Origin: Arthrobacter sp. B2a2-09
Lineage (GTDB): Bacteria > Actinomycetota > Actinomycetes > Actinomycetales > Micrococcaceae
DNA length: 64,000 nucleotides
Assembly: GCF_027587375.1 (NCBI RefSeq)
Contig: NZ_JAMXIC010000001.1
Location: 1-64,000, forward strand
Direction: 5' to 3'
The translations under genes were made by a program, and so were the position numbers. Numbering within the stretch: position 1 is the first letter of the stretch; each line of letters begins with the position of its first letter. The notes under the pieces were generated by a model. The model did not search any database. It was not told the DNA's origin and saw only the letters and a list, made by a program, of their open reading frames with translations. Shown piece after piece: positions 36,396 through 44,985 of this stretch.

Positions 36396-36995
36396 ATGAA
36401 GAAGTTTCTGACCATTTCCGCTGCCGGAATCGCCGCCGCCCTCGCCTTGGCCGGCTGCTCCACAGGGACCGGCCCCAGCATGCCCGGCATGACCCACGAC
36501 AGCACCGCCACGGCCTCAAGTTCCGCCCCGGTTGCCGCGGGGGACCACAACTCAGACGACACCATGTTCGCCCAGGCGATGATCCCGCACCACGCCCAGG
36601 CCGTTCTGATGAGCGACATGATCCTCACCAAGCAGAACATTCCCGCTGCGGTGACGGCCCTGGCCACCAAGATCAAAGCCGCCCAAGCCCCGGAGATCGC
36701 AAAAATGACCGCCTGGCTTAAGGATTGGAACGAAACAGCCACCATGTCCGCCGGGCACAGCATGACGGGCATGATGGGCGCAGACGACATGACAAACCTT
36801 GACGCCGCCCAGGGCACGGAAGCAGCCAAACTTTTCCTGACCCAGATGATTGCCCACCACCAAGGCGCCATCACCATGGCCAAGACCGAAGCAACGGCAG
36901 GGAAGAACACCGAGGCGCTCGGCCTCGCCCACAGCATCGCGACCTCACAGGAAGCGGAAATCCAGGACATGAACAACATGCTGGCCGGACTCTAG
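36396..36995 (+). CDS. DUF305 (ferritin-like) copper-associated lipoprotein
   Basis: A 199-residue secreted lipoprotein: signal peptide with lipobox ALAGC (Cys21), then a DUF305 four-helix domain with two Met/His-rich metal-like helices, FAQAMIPHHAQAVLMSDM and FLTQMIAHHQGAITMAK. DUF305 proteins occur with copper and silver resistance genes and probably bind the metal outside the membrane. It is followed within 85 bases by another secreted protein. Confidence 0.9.
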   Translation: MKKFLTISAAGIAAALALAGCSTGTGPSMPGMTHDSTATASSSAPVAAGDHNSDDTMFAQAMIPHHAQAVLMSDMILTKQNIPAAVTALATKIKAAQAPEIAKMTAWLKDWNETATMSAGHSMTGMMGADDMTNLDAAQGTEAAKLFLTQMIAHHQGAITMAKTEATAGKNTEALGLAHSIATSQEAEIQDMNNMLAGL

Positions 36996-37077
36996 CCCGC
37001 GGACCACTCTTGTGCCGGTCCCACACCCGGGACCGGCACAAGATTCCCTTTTCCCTCCCCGCAACTTGGAGCAAGCC

Positions 37078-37962
37078 ATGCCCTCTCTTCCAACCACCCG
37101 CCTACGCTTGACGGTCGTCATGGCCGCGGCCATCGCCCTCGTTCTGACCGTCTCCGCCTGCGCCGCGGCCTCGTCCGCCCCGGGCACCGCTTCAGCTTCT
37201 ACCAACGCGGTGACCGGGCTGCCCGGCGCCCATATCCATGGGCTGAGCGTCAACGGTCAAACTGGCCAGATACTCCTGTCCACCCACGAAGGCCTGTTCG
37301 ACGTGTCCAAAAAGCCGGCTGTCAAAATCGGACCCACCAACGACCTCATGGGATTCACCGCCACCACGGACCCGGGCGTGTTCTACGCCTCCGGCCACCC
37401 CGGACAAGACTCCACCCTGCCCAACCCCGTCGGACTGATCAAGACCACGGACGGCGGCAAGACCTGGGAACAGCTCTCCCGCCAGGGCGAATCCGACTTC
37501 CACGCCCTCACCACCACCAAATCCGGGATCGCGGCCTACGACGGAACCATCCGGACCAGCCACGACGGAACAACATGGAAATCATCCGGCGCCACGTTCA
37601 TGCCGGCAGTCCTGGCCGGGACCCCTCAAAGCGACACCGTTCTGGCGACCACCAACGAAGGCATCCAGCGCTCCACCGACGGCGGCATCACGTGGGCGCT
37701 GAACCCCTCGGCACCGGTGATCCAGTACGCAGCGTTCGCCAGCGCCAAAGAAGCCATCGGCGTCGCACCCGATGGCACCGTGTACTACTCCCCGGATGCC
37801 GGAATCACTTGGAAACGCACCGGCAAGATCGACGGCCAGGTCCAGGCCCTCGCCGCGACCGAAGGCGCGGACGGCAACCCGTGGATCTGGGCGGCCACAA
37901 CCACCGGTGTTGTGGTATCAACCGACGGCGGAGCCACAATCCGGCCCTCCGACGCGGACTGA
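37078..37962 (+). CDS. secreted BNR/sialidase-fold protein (F510_1955 family)
   Basis: A 294-residue lipoprotein with signal peptide ending VSAC (Cys28). The rest is a beta-propeller of BNR-like repeats, visible as TTDGGKTWEQL, TSHDGTTWKSSG, STDGGITWALNP, SPDAGITWKRTG and STDGGATI. Despite a glycosylhydrolase name in some databases, the repeats fit a photosystem-stability-factor/sortilin-like propeller. The HIHGLSVNGQTGQILLSTHEGLF start is typical of copies found beside DUF305 genes. A role in metal tolerance is suggested only by context. Confidence 0.82.
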   Translation: MPSLPTTRLRLTVVMAAAIALVLTVSACAAASSAPGTASASTNAVTGLPGAHIHGLSVNGQTGQILLSTHEGLFDVSKKPAVKIGPTNDLMGFTATTDPGVFYASGHPGQDSTLPNPVGLIKTTDGGKTWEQLSRQGESDFHALTTTKSGIAAYDGTIRTSHDGTTWKSSGATFMPAVLAGTPQSDTVLATTNEGIQRSTDGGITWALNPSAPVIQYAAFASAKEAIGVAPDGTVYYSPDAGITWKRTGKIDGQVQALAATEGADGNPWIWAATTTGVVVSTDGGATIRPSDAD

Positions 37963-38047
37963 ACACAGCTGCCGGAACATGGCGGAGAAAGCAACGAACG
38001 AAATCGCCTGGGCCGGAATCGTGTGGAGTCCGGACCTGGTGCGCCTG

Positions 38048-38605
38048 TCAGGATCGTAGGCGCAGGCTGTCGAGAGTTAGTTGGACGAGTCTTCCCACGG
38101 CTGCCTTCGAGGGTGACTCGGCCGCTGCCGCGAGGGCGTGCAGGCAGAAGCTTGCGAGTTCCCCGGGAGCCACGTCGTCACGGATGGCACCGGTTTCGGC
38201 CGCCCGGCGGATCACGCCGCTGACGAACTCGAGCTGTGTTTGCCGGGCACCCTCGTGGTGCATGATGGCGGCCATCGGGGATCCGTGATGCTCATACGTC
38301 ATCGCGGCGTGGATGTGCAGCACAGCCTCCAGCTGATGGCCGGCGTCGCCTCCGGAATGTGTGACGGCGGCAAGGTGTTCGAGGTGGCCGGCAAGCTGGC
38401 GGTCGTGCTGGGCTCGCAGTATTGATTCGACGTTCGGAAAATACTTATACAGGGTCGCCCGCCCGATGCCCGCTTCCTGGGCGATCTGGGACATTGTCAC
38501 CGACAGCATTCCGTGCTTGGCCACCAGGGTGGCTGCGGTGTCCAGGATCGCTTCCTGCACCGCTCCGCGGTGCTCCTCGATCGTCTCGTTCCATAGCTTC
38601 GGCAC
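38048..38605 (-). CDS. TetR-family transcriptional regulator
   Basis: A 185-residue regulator. The N-terminal helix-turn-helix reads LDTAATLVAKHGMLSVTMSQIAQEAGIGRATLYKYFPNVESIL in the usual place (the recognition helix is GRATLYKYFP). The C-terminal half is all helical and contains several His (HIHAAMTYEHHGSPMAAIMHHEG), which might bind a metal. It is divergent from the small membrane gene at 38719 with two matching palindromes between them. Confidence 0.9.
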   Translation of the reverse strand: MPKLWNETIEEHRGAVQEAILDTAATLVAKHGMLSVTMSQIAQEAGIGRATLYKYFPNVESILRAQHDRQLAGHLEHLAAVTHSGGDAGHQLEAVLHIHAAMTYEHHGSPMAAIMHHEGARQTQLEFVSGVIRRAAETGAIRDDVAPGELASFCLHALAAAAESPSKAAVGRLVQLTLDSLRLRS

Positions 38606-38631
38606 GATCCCAGTGTACGAGACGACGATTG

Positions 38632-38668
38632 CATGACACCATGTCGTGATTGAGACATAGTGTCTCGA
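38632..38668. promoter_or_regulatory. paired candidate TetR operators
   Basis: GAGACA-TAG-TGTCTC (38652-38666) is a perfect inverted repeat. About 20 bases to the left, TGACACCATGTCGT read on the other strand gives GACATGGTGTCA, a second copy of the motif GACAT(A/G)GTGTC. Two sites between divergent genes suit autoregulation by the adjacent TetR protein. Confidence 0.65.
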
Positions 38669-38718
38669 TAAAGTGGGTTCGCCGCTGCAAACAGCGCATG
38701 GCAGAACAGGACAGCGCC

Positions 38719-38904
38719 ATGACCGACCCCTCCCGTGATCGCGGTTTCACAGAAGATCCCGACGCGAAGGCGAAGCCCGGCCGCAGATCCGCCGCCCCAA
38801 CGCCGCGCTGGGTGAAAGTGTTCGGGATCATCGCCGTCGCTTTGGTGCTGATCTTTGTCTTCAACCATCTTGCCGGAGGCGGCATGGGAGGCCATACGCC
38901 GTGA
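38719..38904 (+). CDS. small single-helix membrane protein
   Basis: A 61-residue protein: a charged N-terminal half (TDPSRDRGFTEDPDAKAKPG) and one C-terminal membrane helix, VFGIIAVALVLIFVFNHLAGG, ending GGHTP. Start at 38719 is preferred over ATG 38698 because AGGA lies eight bases before it. Its stop overlaps the next gene's GTG start. Similar short proteins accompany copper-linked membrane genes in actinobacteria, but no function is known. Confidence 0.7.
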   Translation: MTDPSRDRGFTEDPDAKAKPGRRSAAPTPRWVKVFGIIAVALVLIFVFNHLAGGGMGGHTP

Positions 38905-39443
38905 CGGCCATGTCACCCCGCCTGCGCAAACTTGCCCTCACGGCCCACGTCACCTTTTCGCTCGGATGGTTCGGCGCCGTCGCCGCATTCCTGGCTCTCG
39001 CAGTCGCCGGACTTGCCAGTACGGATGCCGGCCTGGCCCGAGCCGCTTATATCGGAATGGGGGTAACCGGCTGGTTTGCCATCGTCCCCTTTGCGCTGGC
39101 CTCCCTGATCACCGGGATTGTCTCGTCCCTGGGCACCGTCTGGGGTCTGTTCCGGCACTACTGGGTGCTGATAAAACTGCTGATAACCGCTCTGGCCACC
39201 GGCGTCCTGCTCGTACACATGGGGCCGATCAGCGGCCTCGCTGCCACGGCAGCTGTAAAAAGCATGTCCGCCGCCGGATTCCAGGGCCTCAGAATCCAGG
39301 TCGTCGTTCAAGCCGGATTGGCTCTGCTGGTTTTGCTCCTTGCCACAGCCTTGTCCGTGTACAAGCCGCGCGGCTTGACCGGCTACGGGCAGCGGACACA
39401 GCGCAGAACTCCACCGGCGATCGATCTCAACCATACAAAATAG
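38901..39443 (+). CDS. integral membrane protein of unknown function
   Basis: A 180-residue protein with four predicted helices (VTFSLGWFGAVAAFLALAVAGL; WFAIVPFALASLITGIVSSLG; a third at YWVLIKLLITALATGVLLVHM; a fourth at VVVQAGLALLVLLLATALSVY) and a basic tail. GTG at 38901 overlaps the preceding stop; ATG 38910 is an alternative start. Translational coupling ties it to the TetR-controlled unit. The first helix carries a His (ALTAHVTFSLGW) as in some haem- or copper-linked membrane proteins. No firm family. Confidence 0.72.
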   Translation: MTAMSPRLRKLALTAHVTFSLGWFGAVAAFLALAVAGLASTDAGLARAAYIGMGVTGWFAIVPFALASLITGIVSSLGTVWGLFRHYWVLIKLLITALATGVLLVHMGPISGLAATAAVKSMSAAGFQGLRIQVVVQAGLALLVLLLATALSVYKPRGLTGYGQRTQRRTPPAIDLNHTK

Positions 39444-39469
39444 AAACCCGACCCCAGGAGGAAAATCCC

Positions 39470-39865
39470 ATGACCGGATCCAGCAACCCAACCGACTCGG
39501 TTGCCGGGATGCTTGCCGCTCTTGCCCACATCGATGGAGCGGACTTTCATGGCATCGACACAGCCCTCCGGAAGGAATCGCCGATCATCGACGAATTCTG
39601 GTCAAGCCGCGTACGGGCCGCACAGATCGCAGCCGCGTCCATCCCCTGGCCGGAGGAACTCGAAGAGCACGCGAAATCCCTCGGCGCCGCCGCAGACCGA
39701 CTGGGCGCGGCGCTCAGCGGGGGCGAGGTGAAGACCGCGGCAGCTGCTGCAAAAGAAGCCCACAAGGCCTGGCATACCCTGAACACCCCTGCCTGGAACT
39801 ATCTCGCAGAGACTGCAGGCATCCAGATCAGCGGGGGCGCGCACGAACATCGCCACCAGCACTAG
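39470..39865 (+). CDS. hypothetical helical protein with His-rich C-terminus
   Basis: A 131-residue soluble protein, mostly helical, ending GGAHEHRHQH. AGGAGG lies eight bases before the ATG. Two lengthy amphipathic helices (SSRVRAAQIAAASIPWPEELEEHAKSL; AAAAAKEAHKAWHTLNTPAWNYL) suggest a bundle. The terminal His cluster may bind metal ions. It is the third gene behind the TetR operators. No known family recognised. Confidence 0.65.
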   Translation: MTGSSNPTDSVAGMLAALAHIDGADFHGIDTALRKESPIIDEFWSSRVRAAQIAAASIPWPEELEEHAKSLGAAADRLGAALSGGEVKTAAAAAKEAHKAWHTLNTPAWNYLAETAGIQISGGAHEHRHQH

Positions 39866-40038
39866 TCGGCAGGGCGCGCCGTCGTGTCCTCGCCGGGCAT
39901 CGCGTCAATCCGAAGACGACTTGACGCGACGCCCAAGCCTGAGCCTGTCCCGCCATCGGCGGTCCCGGCAAGGGCAGCCGGATCGCTGTCGATCGCATCC
40001 GGTGTCTTTGTGGCAATGGGCCGGAATAGCATGGCTCC

Positions 40039-40405
40039 ATGACGGTTCCTGGCATGCCCGTCCACGAAAAACTGCTCCGGACGGTGCTGGCCATCGCGAT
40101 CCTCGGGGGCCCGCTGGGGTATCTCATCGGCGGGCTGCTCGCCCCGGCCATCCACATCTCCGGGTCCTCAACCATTGATGCCAACACGGCAGTTGATCCG
40201 ACCGCAAACAACGCGCATCTGGCGGCGTTCGTTCTCGCGTCCTTCCTTCTGGGCGATGGCCGCAAGCAGCCCGCTGACTATCGCCGCGTTTGCTTTCCAC
40301 GGCGGCGGACGCACCGCCGTCGGCGTCGGCGCGTTGACCTTGTTGCTGCTCGGTAGCCTGCCCGCAGCCCGGGCCATGATCGCTCCGCAGGTCAGGGGCC
40401 TTTGA
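40039..40405 (+). pseudogene. frameshifted small membrane protein gene
   Basis: The first frame encodes MTVPGMPVHEKLLRTVLAIAILGGPLGYLIGGLLAP up to HLAAFVLASFLLG, then breaks. Removing one G in CTGGGCGATGG near 40255 joins it to a second frame, MAASSPLTIAAFAFHGGG, TAVGVGALTLLLLGSLPAARAM. The joined product would be about 121 residues with three helices. Either the gene is inactive or the base is an error in the sequence. Confidence 0.7.
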
Positions 40406-40660
40406 CCCTCTGACTGTGCACAAATCAGCTTTTTGTGGGCCCCTTCGGAGGCCTTTTGTTGATCGCCGTCGGTGTGGCGGGTGCCTCTTTCCGCGGGTTG
40501 GGCGACGGTTCTGGCCTTCTTGCTTCTTAACGGCGGGGGACCCCTCGAACTACATGACCTGACGGAGATCCGGGCAGCGGGGGTGGGCCCAACCTCACCG
40601 GCACTACACTGGGATCACCCGGGCCGAGGCACTGTGACCGGCTGTCGAGGGAGGTCCGTG

Positions 40661-43399
40661 ATGGCAGGTCCATTGCTCGAGACCAAACTGCACGTCCCCG
40701 GGCCACGACGCGCGCTTGTGACGCGCCCCAGGCTCAGCGACCGTCTGAGCCAGGCCGCCGGGCAAACGCTGATCCTTGTCTCAGCCCCCGCCGGCTTCGG
40801 GAAAACGACGGTGCTGACCGAGTGGTTGGCAGAAGCCCCTTCCAATGGCCGATCGGTCGCCTGGCTCTCGCTCGACCAGCGGGACAACGATCCCACGCTG
40901 TTCTGGACCTACCTCGTAGCCGCGCTGGACAAGGCATTGAACGGTCTCGGCGCCAAGGCACTCATAACATTCCGGTCCCCGCAATCGAGCACCGAAGACT
41001 TCCTGACCACTCTGATCAACGAGTTGCAGGCCGTCCCGAACAGATTTGTCTTGGTGCTCGACGATTACCACATCATCGAGAATCAGGACGTGCAGGAGGG
41101 GCTAGCCTTTCTCGTCGAGCACCTGCCCGCGCAGCTACAACTGGTCATCGTGGGCCGTGCCGATCCAGCGTTGCCACTCCCGCGACTCAGAGCACGTAGC
41201 AGGCTCCTCGAGATCCGTGCCGCTGATCTCCGCTTCACCCCGGAGGAAGCTTCCGCCTACTTCAACGGCGTGATGGGACTGAGTCTCACCGCCCAGGATA
41301 TCGCCGCCCTCGAAGGTCGGGCCGAGGGTTGGATCGCCGCGCTCCAATTGGCGGCGCTCTCGATGCAGGGAAGGGACGACGTCGCCGGCTTCATCGCAGG
41401 CTTCGCGGGTGATGACCGCTACATCGTCGATTACCTCGTGGAAGAGGTACTTCAGCGCCAGCCCGACGACGTCCGGAACTTCCTGCTCCAGACCTCCATC
41501 CTGAACCGGCTCAACGGTCCGCTCTGCGACGCCGTGACCGGCCAAAACACCGGAAAAGCAATGCTTGGGTCGCTCGATCGAGGGAACCTGTTCGTGGTTC
41601 CGCTCGACGACCGCCGCTGGTGGTACCGCTATCACCACCTCTTCGCCGACGTGCTGCGGGCGCGACTCATGGACGAGCAGCCGGGCCGCATTAACGAACT
41701 GCATGAGCGCGCAAGCCTCTGGCACGTACAAAACGGCGACATTCCGGAAGCTATCCGCCATGCCATAGCCGGCAAGGACTACAAGCGGGCCGCGGACCTG
41801 ATCGAGCTTGCGATCCCTACCATGCGCAAGGACCGCCAGGAAGCCACGCTGAGCCGCTGGCTCGAAGCGTTCCCCGGCGAACTGATACACGCGCGGCCCG
41901 GGCTGAGCGTTGCCTACGCCGGGGCGCTCCTCGCGAGCGGCGAGCTCACCGGCGTCGACGCCCGCCTCGAGGAGGCAGAGCAGAGGGTAGGTACGACGGC
42001 GGAAGGCGGCGACGGCGGGAACCTGACCAGTTCGATCGCGATCTACCGTGCCGCGCAGGCGCTCGCGGTCGGGGACACCGCTGGGGCAATGACGCACGCG
42101 ACTACCGCGCTCGGCCTTGTCGGGAATGACGATCATCTTGAGCGCGGAGCGGCTTCCGGGCTGTTGGCGCTCGGCCATTGGACGAACGGCGAACTCAGCG
42201 AAGCGCACGGCCTGTGGTCCGACTCTTATTCCCACCTTGAAAGGGCCGGGCACCACTCGGACATGCTCGGTTGCTCTATCGCTTTGGCCGACATCCGGAT
42301 TACCCAAGGCCGGCTCCGCGACGCAATGGCCATCTATGAGCGGGGTCTCAAGGTCGCGGGCAGGCACCCGGCGCGGGTGCTCCGTGGAACGGCCGACATG
42401 CACGTAGGAATGAGCATGCTCCTTCTTGAACGCGGCGAACTTGAAGTCGCAAGGCAGCACCTGCTGACCAGCCAGAAGCTCGGCGAAGATGCCGCCCTGC
42501 CCCAAAACCCGTATCGCTCGCGGGTTGCGATGGCCCGGATCGTCCAAGCGGAAGGGGACATGGGCGGCGCGCTTGAGCAGCTCGACGAGGCAGAGCGCCT
42601 CTACGTCGGCGACTTCTTTCCCGAGGTACATCCGGTCGCGGCCGTGCGGGCGCGGATGTGGATCTCGCACGGACGGACGTCCGACGCTCTCCGCTGGGCG
42701 CGTGAGCGCGGGATTTCCGCCGAAGGTGAGCTCTCTTACCTGAACGAGTTCGAGCACATCACGTTGGCCAGGGCACTCCTCGCCCAGCACGGGGCGGACC
42801 CGTCGGAGGACACTGTCGAACACGCGATCGTGCTGCTTGACCGTCTCCTTCGGGCCGCGGAAGAAGGTGGCAGGACGGGGACCGTCGTCGAACTTCTGGT
42901 TCTTATGGCACTAGCTCACGAAAAGGAAGCGGACGACGGCGGGGCACGGGCAGCGCTGAAACGCGCGGTAGCGCTCGCCGAACCGGAGGGCTACATTCCA
43001 GTGTTCGTCGATGAGGGTGACGCTATGGCCAATTTGCTGGAAGCGCTAGCGAAGCAGGGGAGCGACTCGGCCTACATAGACCGGCTCTTGGAGTCGTTCG
43101 GGACGGAAACCCACGAGACCGAGGCCCAAGGTGCTCAGCGCCGCGGTACTCGAGACCAAAGCACCCCAGCACTGCAACGCTTACTTGAGCCCCTGAGCGA
43201 ACGCGAACTGCAAGTGCTTCGGCTTCTTTCCTCGGAGTTGGACGGCCCGGACATCGCGCGCGATTTGGGCGTCTCCCTCAACACCCTTCGGACACACACC
43301 AAGAACATCTACGCCAAGCTCGGCGTGAAAAACCGCCGCTCGGCCGTCCGCCGGGCCGAAGAGCTGGATCTCTTGTCGCGAAGCCGCGACGAGCGTTAA
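40661..43399 (+). CDS. LuxR-family regulator with ATPase domain (MalT-like, LAL type)
   Basis: A 912-residue STAND-class regulator. Walker A SAPAGFGKTT begins near residue 38, followed by the VLVLDDYHIIE Walker B segment. The middle third consists of TPR-like helical repeats, and the C-terminus (from about residue 840) is a LuxR helix-turn-helix: LSERELQVLRLLSSELDGPDIARDLGVSLNTLRTHTKNIYAKLGV. GGGAGG precedes the ATG. Such proteins activate adjacent genes when an inducer enables ATP-driven oligomerisation. The repeat cluster at 43439-43485 and the DUF4386 gene after it are its likely site and target. Confidence 0.92.
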   Translation: MAGPLLETKLHVPGPRRALVTRPRLSDRLSQAAGQTLILVSAPAGFGKTTVLTEWLAEAPSNGRSVAWLSLDQRDNDPTLFWTYLVAALDKALNGLGAKALITFRSPQSSTEDFLTTLINELQAVPNRFVLVLDDYHIIENQDVQEGLAFLVEHLPAQLQLVIVGRADPALPLPRLRARSRLLEIRAADLRFTPEEASAYFNGVMGLSLTAQDIAALEGRAEGWIAALQLAALSMQGRDDVAGFIAGFAGDDRYIVDYLVEEVLQRQPDDVRNFLLQTSILNRLNGPLCDAVTGQNTGKAMLGSLDRGNLFVVPLDDRRWWYRYHHLFADVLRARLMDEQPGRINELHERASLWHVQNGDIPEAIRHAIAGKDYKRAADLIELAIPTMRKDRQEATLSRWLEAFPGELIHARPGLSVAYAGALLASGELTGVDARLEEAEQRVGTTAEGGDGGNLTSSIAIYRAAQALAVGDTAGAMTHATTALGLVGNDDHLERGAASGLLALGHWTNGELSEAHGLWSDSYSHLERAGHHSDMLGCSIALADIRITQGRLRDAMAIYERGLKVAGRHPARVLRGTADMHVGMSMLLLERGELEVARQHLLTSQKLGEDAALPQNPYRSRVAMARIVQAEGDMGGALEQLDEAERLYVGDFFPEVHPVAAVRARMWISHGRTSDALRWARERGISAEGELSYLNEFEHITLARALLAQHGADPSEDTVEHAIVLLDRLLRAAEEGGRTGTVVELLVLMALAHEKEADDGGARAALKRAVALAEPEGYIPVFVDEGDAMANLLEALAKQGSDSAYIDRLLESFGTETHETEAQGAQRRGTRDQSTPALQRLLEPLSERELQVLRLLSSELDGPDIARDLGVSLNTLRTHTKNIYAKLGVKNRRSAVRRAEELDLLSRSRDER

Positions 43400-43438
43400 T
43401 CCAGGCCGAAGCGGTTCGCCCGGCACTTCTTCCGAAAA

Positions 43439-43485
43439 GATCACCACATCAATCACCAGATGTGGTGATCCCCGCTCACCACATC
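43439..43485. promoter_or_regulatory. inverted plus direct repeats, candidate LAL-regulator binding region
   Basis: GATCACCACATC (43439-43450), 8 bases, GATGTGGTGATC (43459-43470) is a perfect 12-bp inverted repeat, and a third copy of TCACCACATC follows at 43476-43485. It lies between the regulator's stop and the next gene. As RNA it could also be a terminator, but three copies of one motif fit a protein-binding site better. Confidence 0.5.
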
Positions 43486-43566
43486 TCCTTCTACCTTCAA
43501 AGCATCAAGGAAGTCATCCGCAAAGGCGGCTGAAATCCATTAACGCAGAAGGCAGAAGGAGGGGCG

Positions 43567-44589
43567 ATGAACGCGAGGTCGGTACGCCGGGACGAGACGC
43601 CGGTCGAGTACGAAGTCCGCGTCAAAGGCCATCTTGATTCCCGCTGGGCCGCTTGGTTCGAAGGACTGAGCCTCACCAACCAACATGACGGAACCACCGT
43701 CATCCGCACCCGGAACATCGATCAAGCCGCGCTCCACAGTCTGCTGCAAAAGCTCCGCGACTTGGCACTGCCGCTCGTGGCAATCACCCAAATCGGAACC
43801 ACGCAACCCAGCCAGCCGGCGTCGAACACTCGCAACTTCATCCCCAAGAAGGAATACACCGTGAAAACCACAACCCAAACCCCAGCAACTGAGCGTGTCC
43901 GGATGGACCCGTTGCGGAAGACCGCGATGGTCGCAGGCATCCTGTACCTGGTCACGTTCGTGAGCTCGATCCCGGCGCTGTTCCTGATTTCCCCCGTCCT
44001 GAACGATCCGCACTACATCACGGGCTCCGGTGCTGATTCGACCGTCATCTTTGGCTGCTTCCTCGATCTCGTCAACGCGGTGTCCGCCGTGGGCACCGCC
44101 GTCGCATTGTTTCCCGTAGTCAAACGGCAGAACGAAGGCATCGCGCTCGGCTTCGTCTCCGCCCGGATGTTTGAAGCCGCGGTCATCGTGATCGGCGTCG
44201 TTAGTCTCTTGGCTGTGGTCACTTTGCGCCAGAACGGCGGCGCGGACACGGCCTTGGTTCCCGTGGGCCGGGCCCTCGTGGCGGTCCGTGACTGGACGTT
44301 CCTTCTCGGGCCGAGCCTGGTTCCGGGCGTGAGCGGGCTGCTGCTCGGGTACCTGATGTATCGTTCGGGGCTCGTCCCGCGCGTCATTCCTCTGCTTGGA
44401 CTGATCGGCGGCCCGCTGCTGCTTTCGTCGACGATCTCAACGATGTTCGGTTTCAACCAAGGGATCTCGGTGTGGTCGGGACTGGCTACCCTACCGATCT
44501 TCGTCTGGGAGTTGTCGCTGGGTGTGTGGATGGCGGTGAAGGGCTTCAGGCCGTCGCCCATCACCACCGCGCAAGTACGCACCGCCTGA
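43567..44589 (+). CDS. DUF4386-family membrane protein fused to a small N-terminal domain
   Basis: A 340-residue reading frame. Residues 1-80 (EYEVRVKGHLDSRWAAWFEG, LSLTNQHDGTTVI, ALHSLLQKLRDLALPLVAI) are a small soluble domain that I know as a separate short gene near similar regulators. From residue 99 on follows a DUF4386 protein with about six helices (TAMVAGILYLVTFVSSIPALFL; ARMFEAAVIVIGVVSLLAVVTL; LLLGYLMYRSGLVPR). The junction contains AAGAAGGA seven bases before GTG 43861, a plausible internal start for the membrane part, so this may be two proteins in one frame. Function unknown. Confidence 0.78.
   Translation: MNARSVRRDETPVEYEVRVKGHLDSRWAAWFEGLSLTNQHDGTTVIRTRNIDQAALHSLLQKLRDLALPLVAITQIGTTQPSQPASNTRNFIPKKEYTVKTTTQTPATERVRMDPLRKTAMVAGILYLVTFVSSIPALFLISPVLNDPHYITGSGADSTVIFGCFLDLVNAVSAVGTAVALFPVVKRQNEGIALGFVSARMFEAAVIVIGVVSLLAVVTLRQNGGADTALVPVGRALVAVRDWTFLLGPSLVPGVSGLLLGYLMYRSGLVPRVIPLLGLIGGPLLLSSTISTMFGFNQGISVWSGLATLPIFVWELSLGVWMAVKGFRPSPITTAQVRTA
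43846..43863 (+). promoter_or_regulatory. internal ribosome-binding site and GTG start in fused gene
   Basis: AAGAAGGA followed by seven bases and GTG AAA ACC lies at the domain border of the fused DUF4386 gene, in the same frame. It would let ribosomes start the membrane protein separately. Confidence 0.5.
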
Positions 44590-44617
44590 GGAATCACCCA
44601 CAAACCCCACGGCACAT

Positions 44618-44644
44618 GTCCCGCGGCCAGCCCGGCCGCGGGAC
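44618..44644 (+). terminator. hairpin terminator after DUF4386 gene
   Basis: GTCCCGCGGCC - agccc - GGCCGCGGGAC is a perfect 11-bp GC-rich stem with a 5-base loop, 29 bases after the stop. No T run follows. Confidence 0.65.
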
Positions 44645-44985
44645 TCATCGCGTTGAAGCGGGCGACTACCGAATCCCGGAACACCTCGTCACCGAGCCCG
44701 TCGAACCCCGGCGACGTGAACACGCCGGCCATGCCGAACAGGCCCGGATCGGCGGTAGGGGTGACCAGGCCCTTCACCGGAGGCGTGGGTTCAACCCCGA
44801 GCTCGAGGACGCCTTGGGCAGGGGCGCTGAGCGGGAATGGGAAGCAGGTGCTCGGGACGTAGCTCGCGATGGCCTGGCTCCGGCGGTCGCCAGATGCCCG
44901 GCTACCCATCGAGAATTACCTGGAGAAGAGGCCGGCTTCGAAAGGCGCTACTATGCACTTCAAATGCTTCGGGTTGTATGTGGAT
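44645..44985. other. gene-poor spacer
   Basis: About 340 bases between a terminator and a converging permease gene. Open frames exist on both strands, for example one on the minus strand that continues under the DUF4386 gene, but none has recognisable content or a fitting ribosome site. It may hold the remains of a degraded gene. Confidence 0.45.

Noticed and set aside
41135..42823. A 562-codon minus-strand open frame opposite the LuxR-type regulator
   Set aside because: It is the antisense shadow of a clearly coding gene; composition is atypical for a protein.
43439..43470. CRISPR-like repeats after the LuxR-type gene
   Set aside because: Only three short copies with unequal spacing; two form an inverted pair. 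This fits an operator, not an array.
44013..44909. A 298-codon minus-strand frame beyond and under the DUF4386 gene
   Set aside because: Two-thirds is antisense to the membrane protein gene; the free part (44590-44909) has no known domain or ribosome site.
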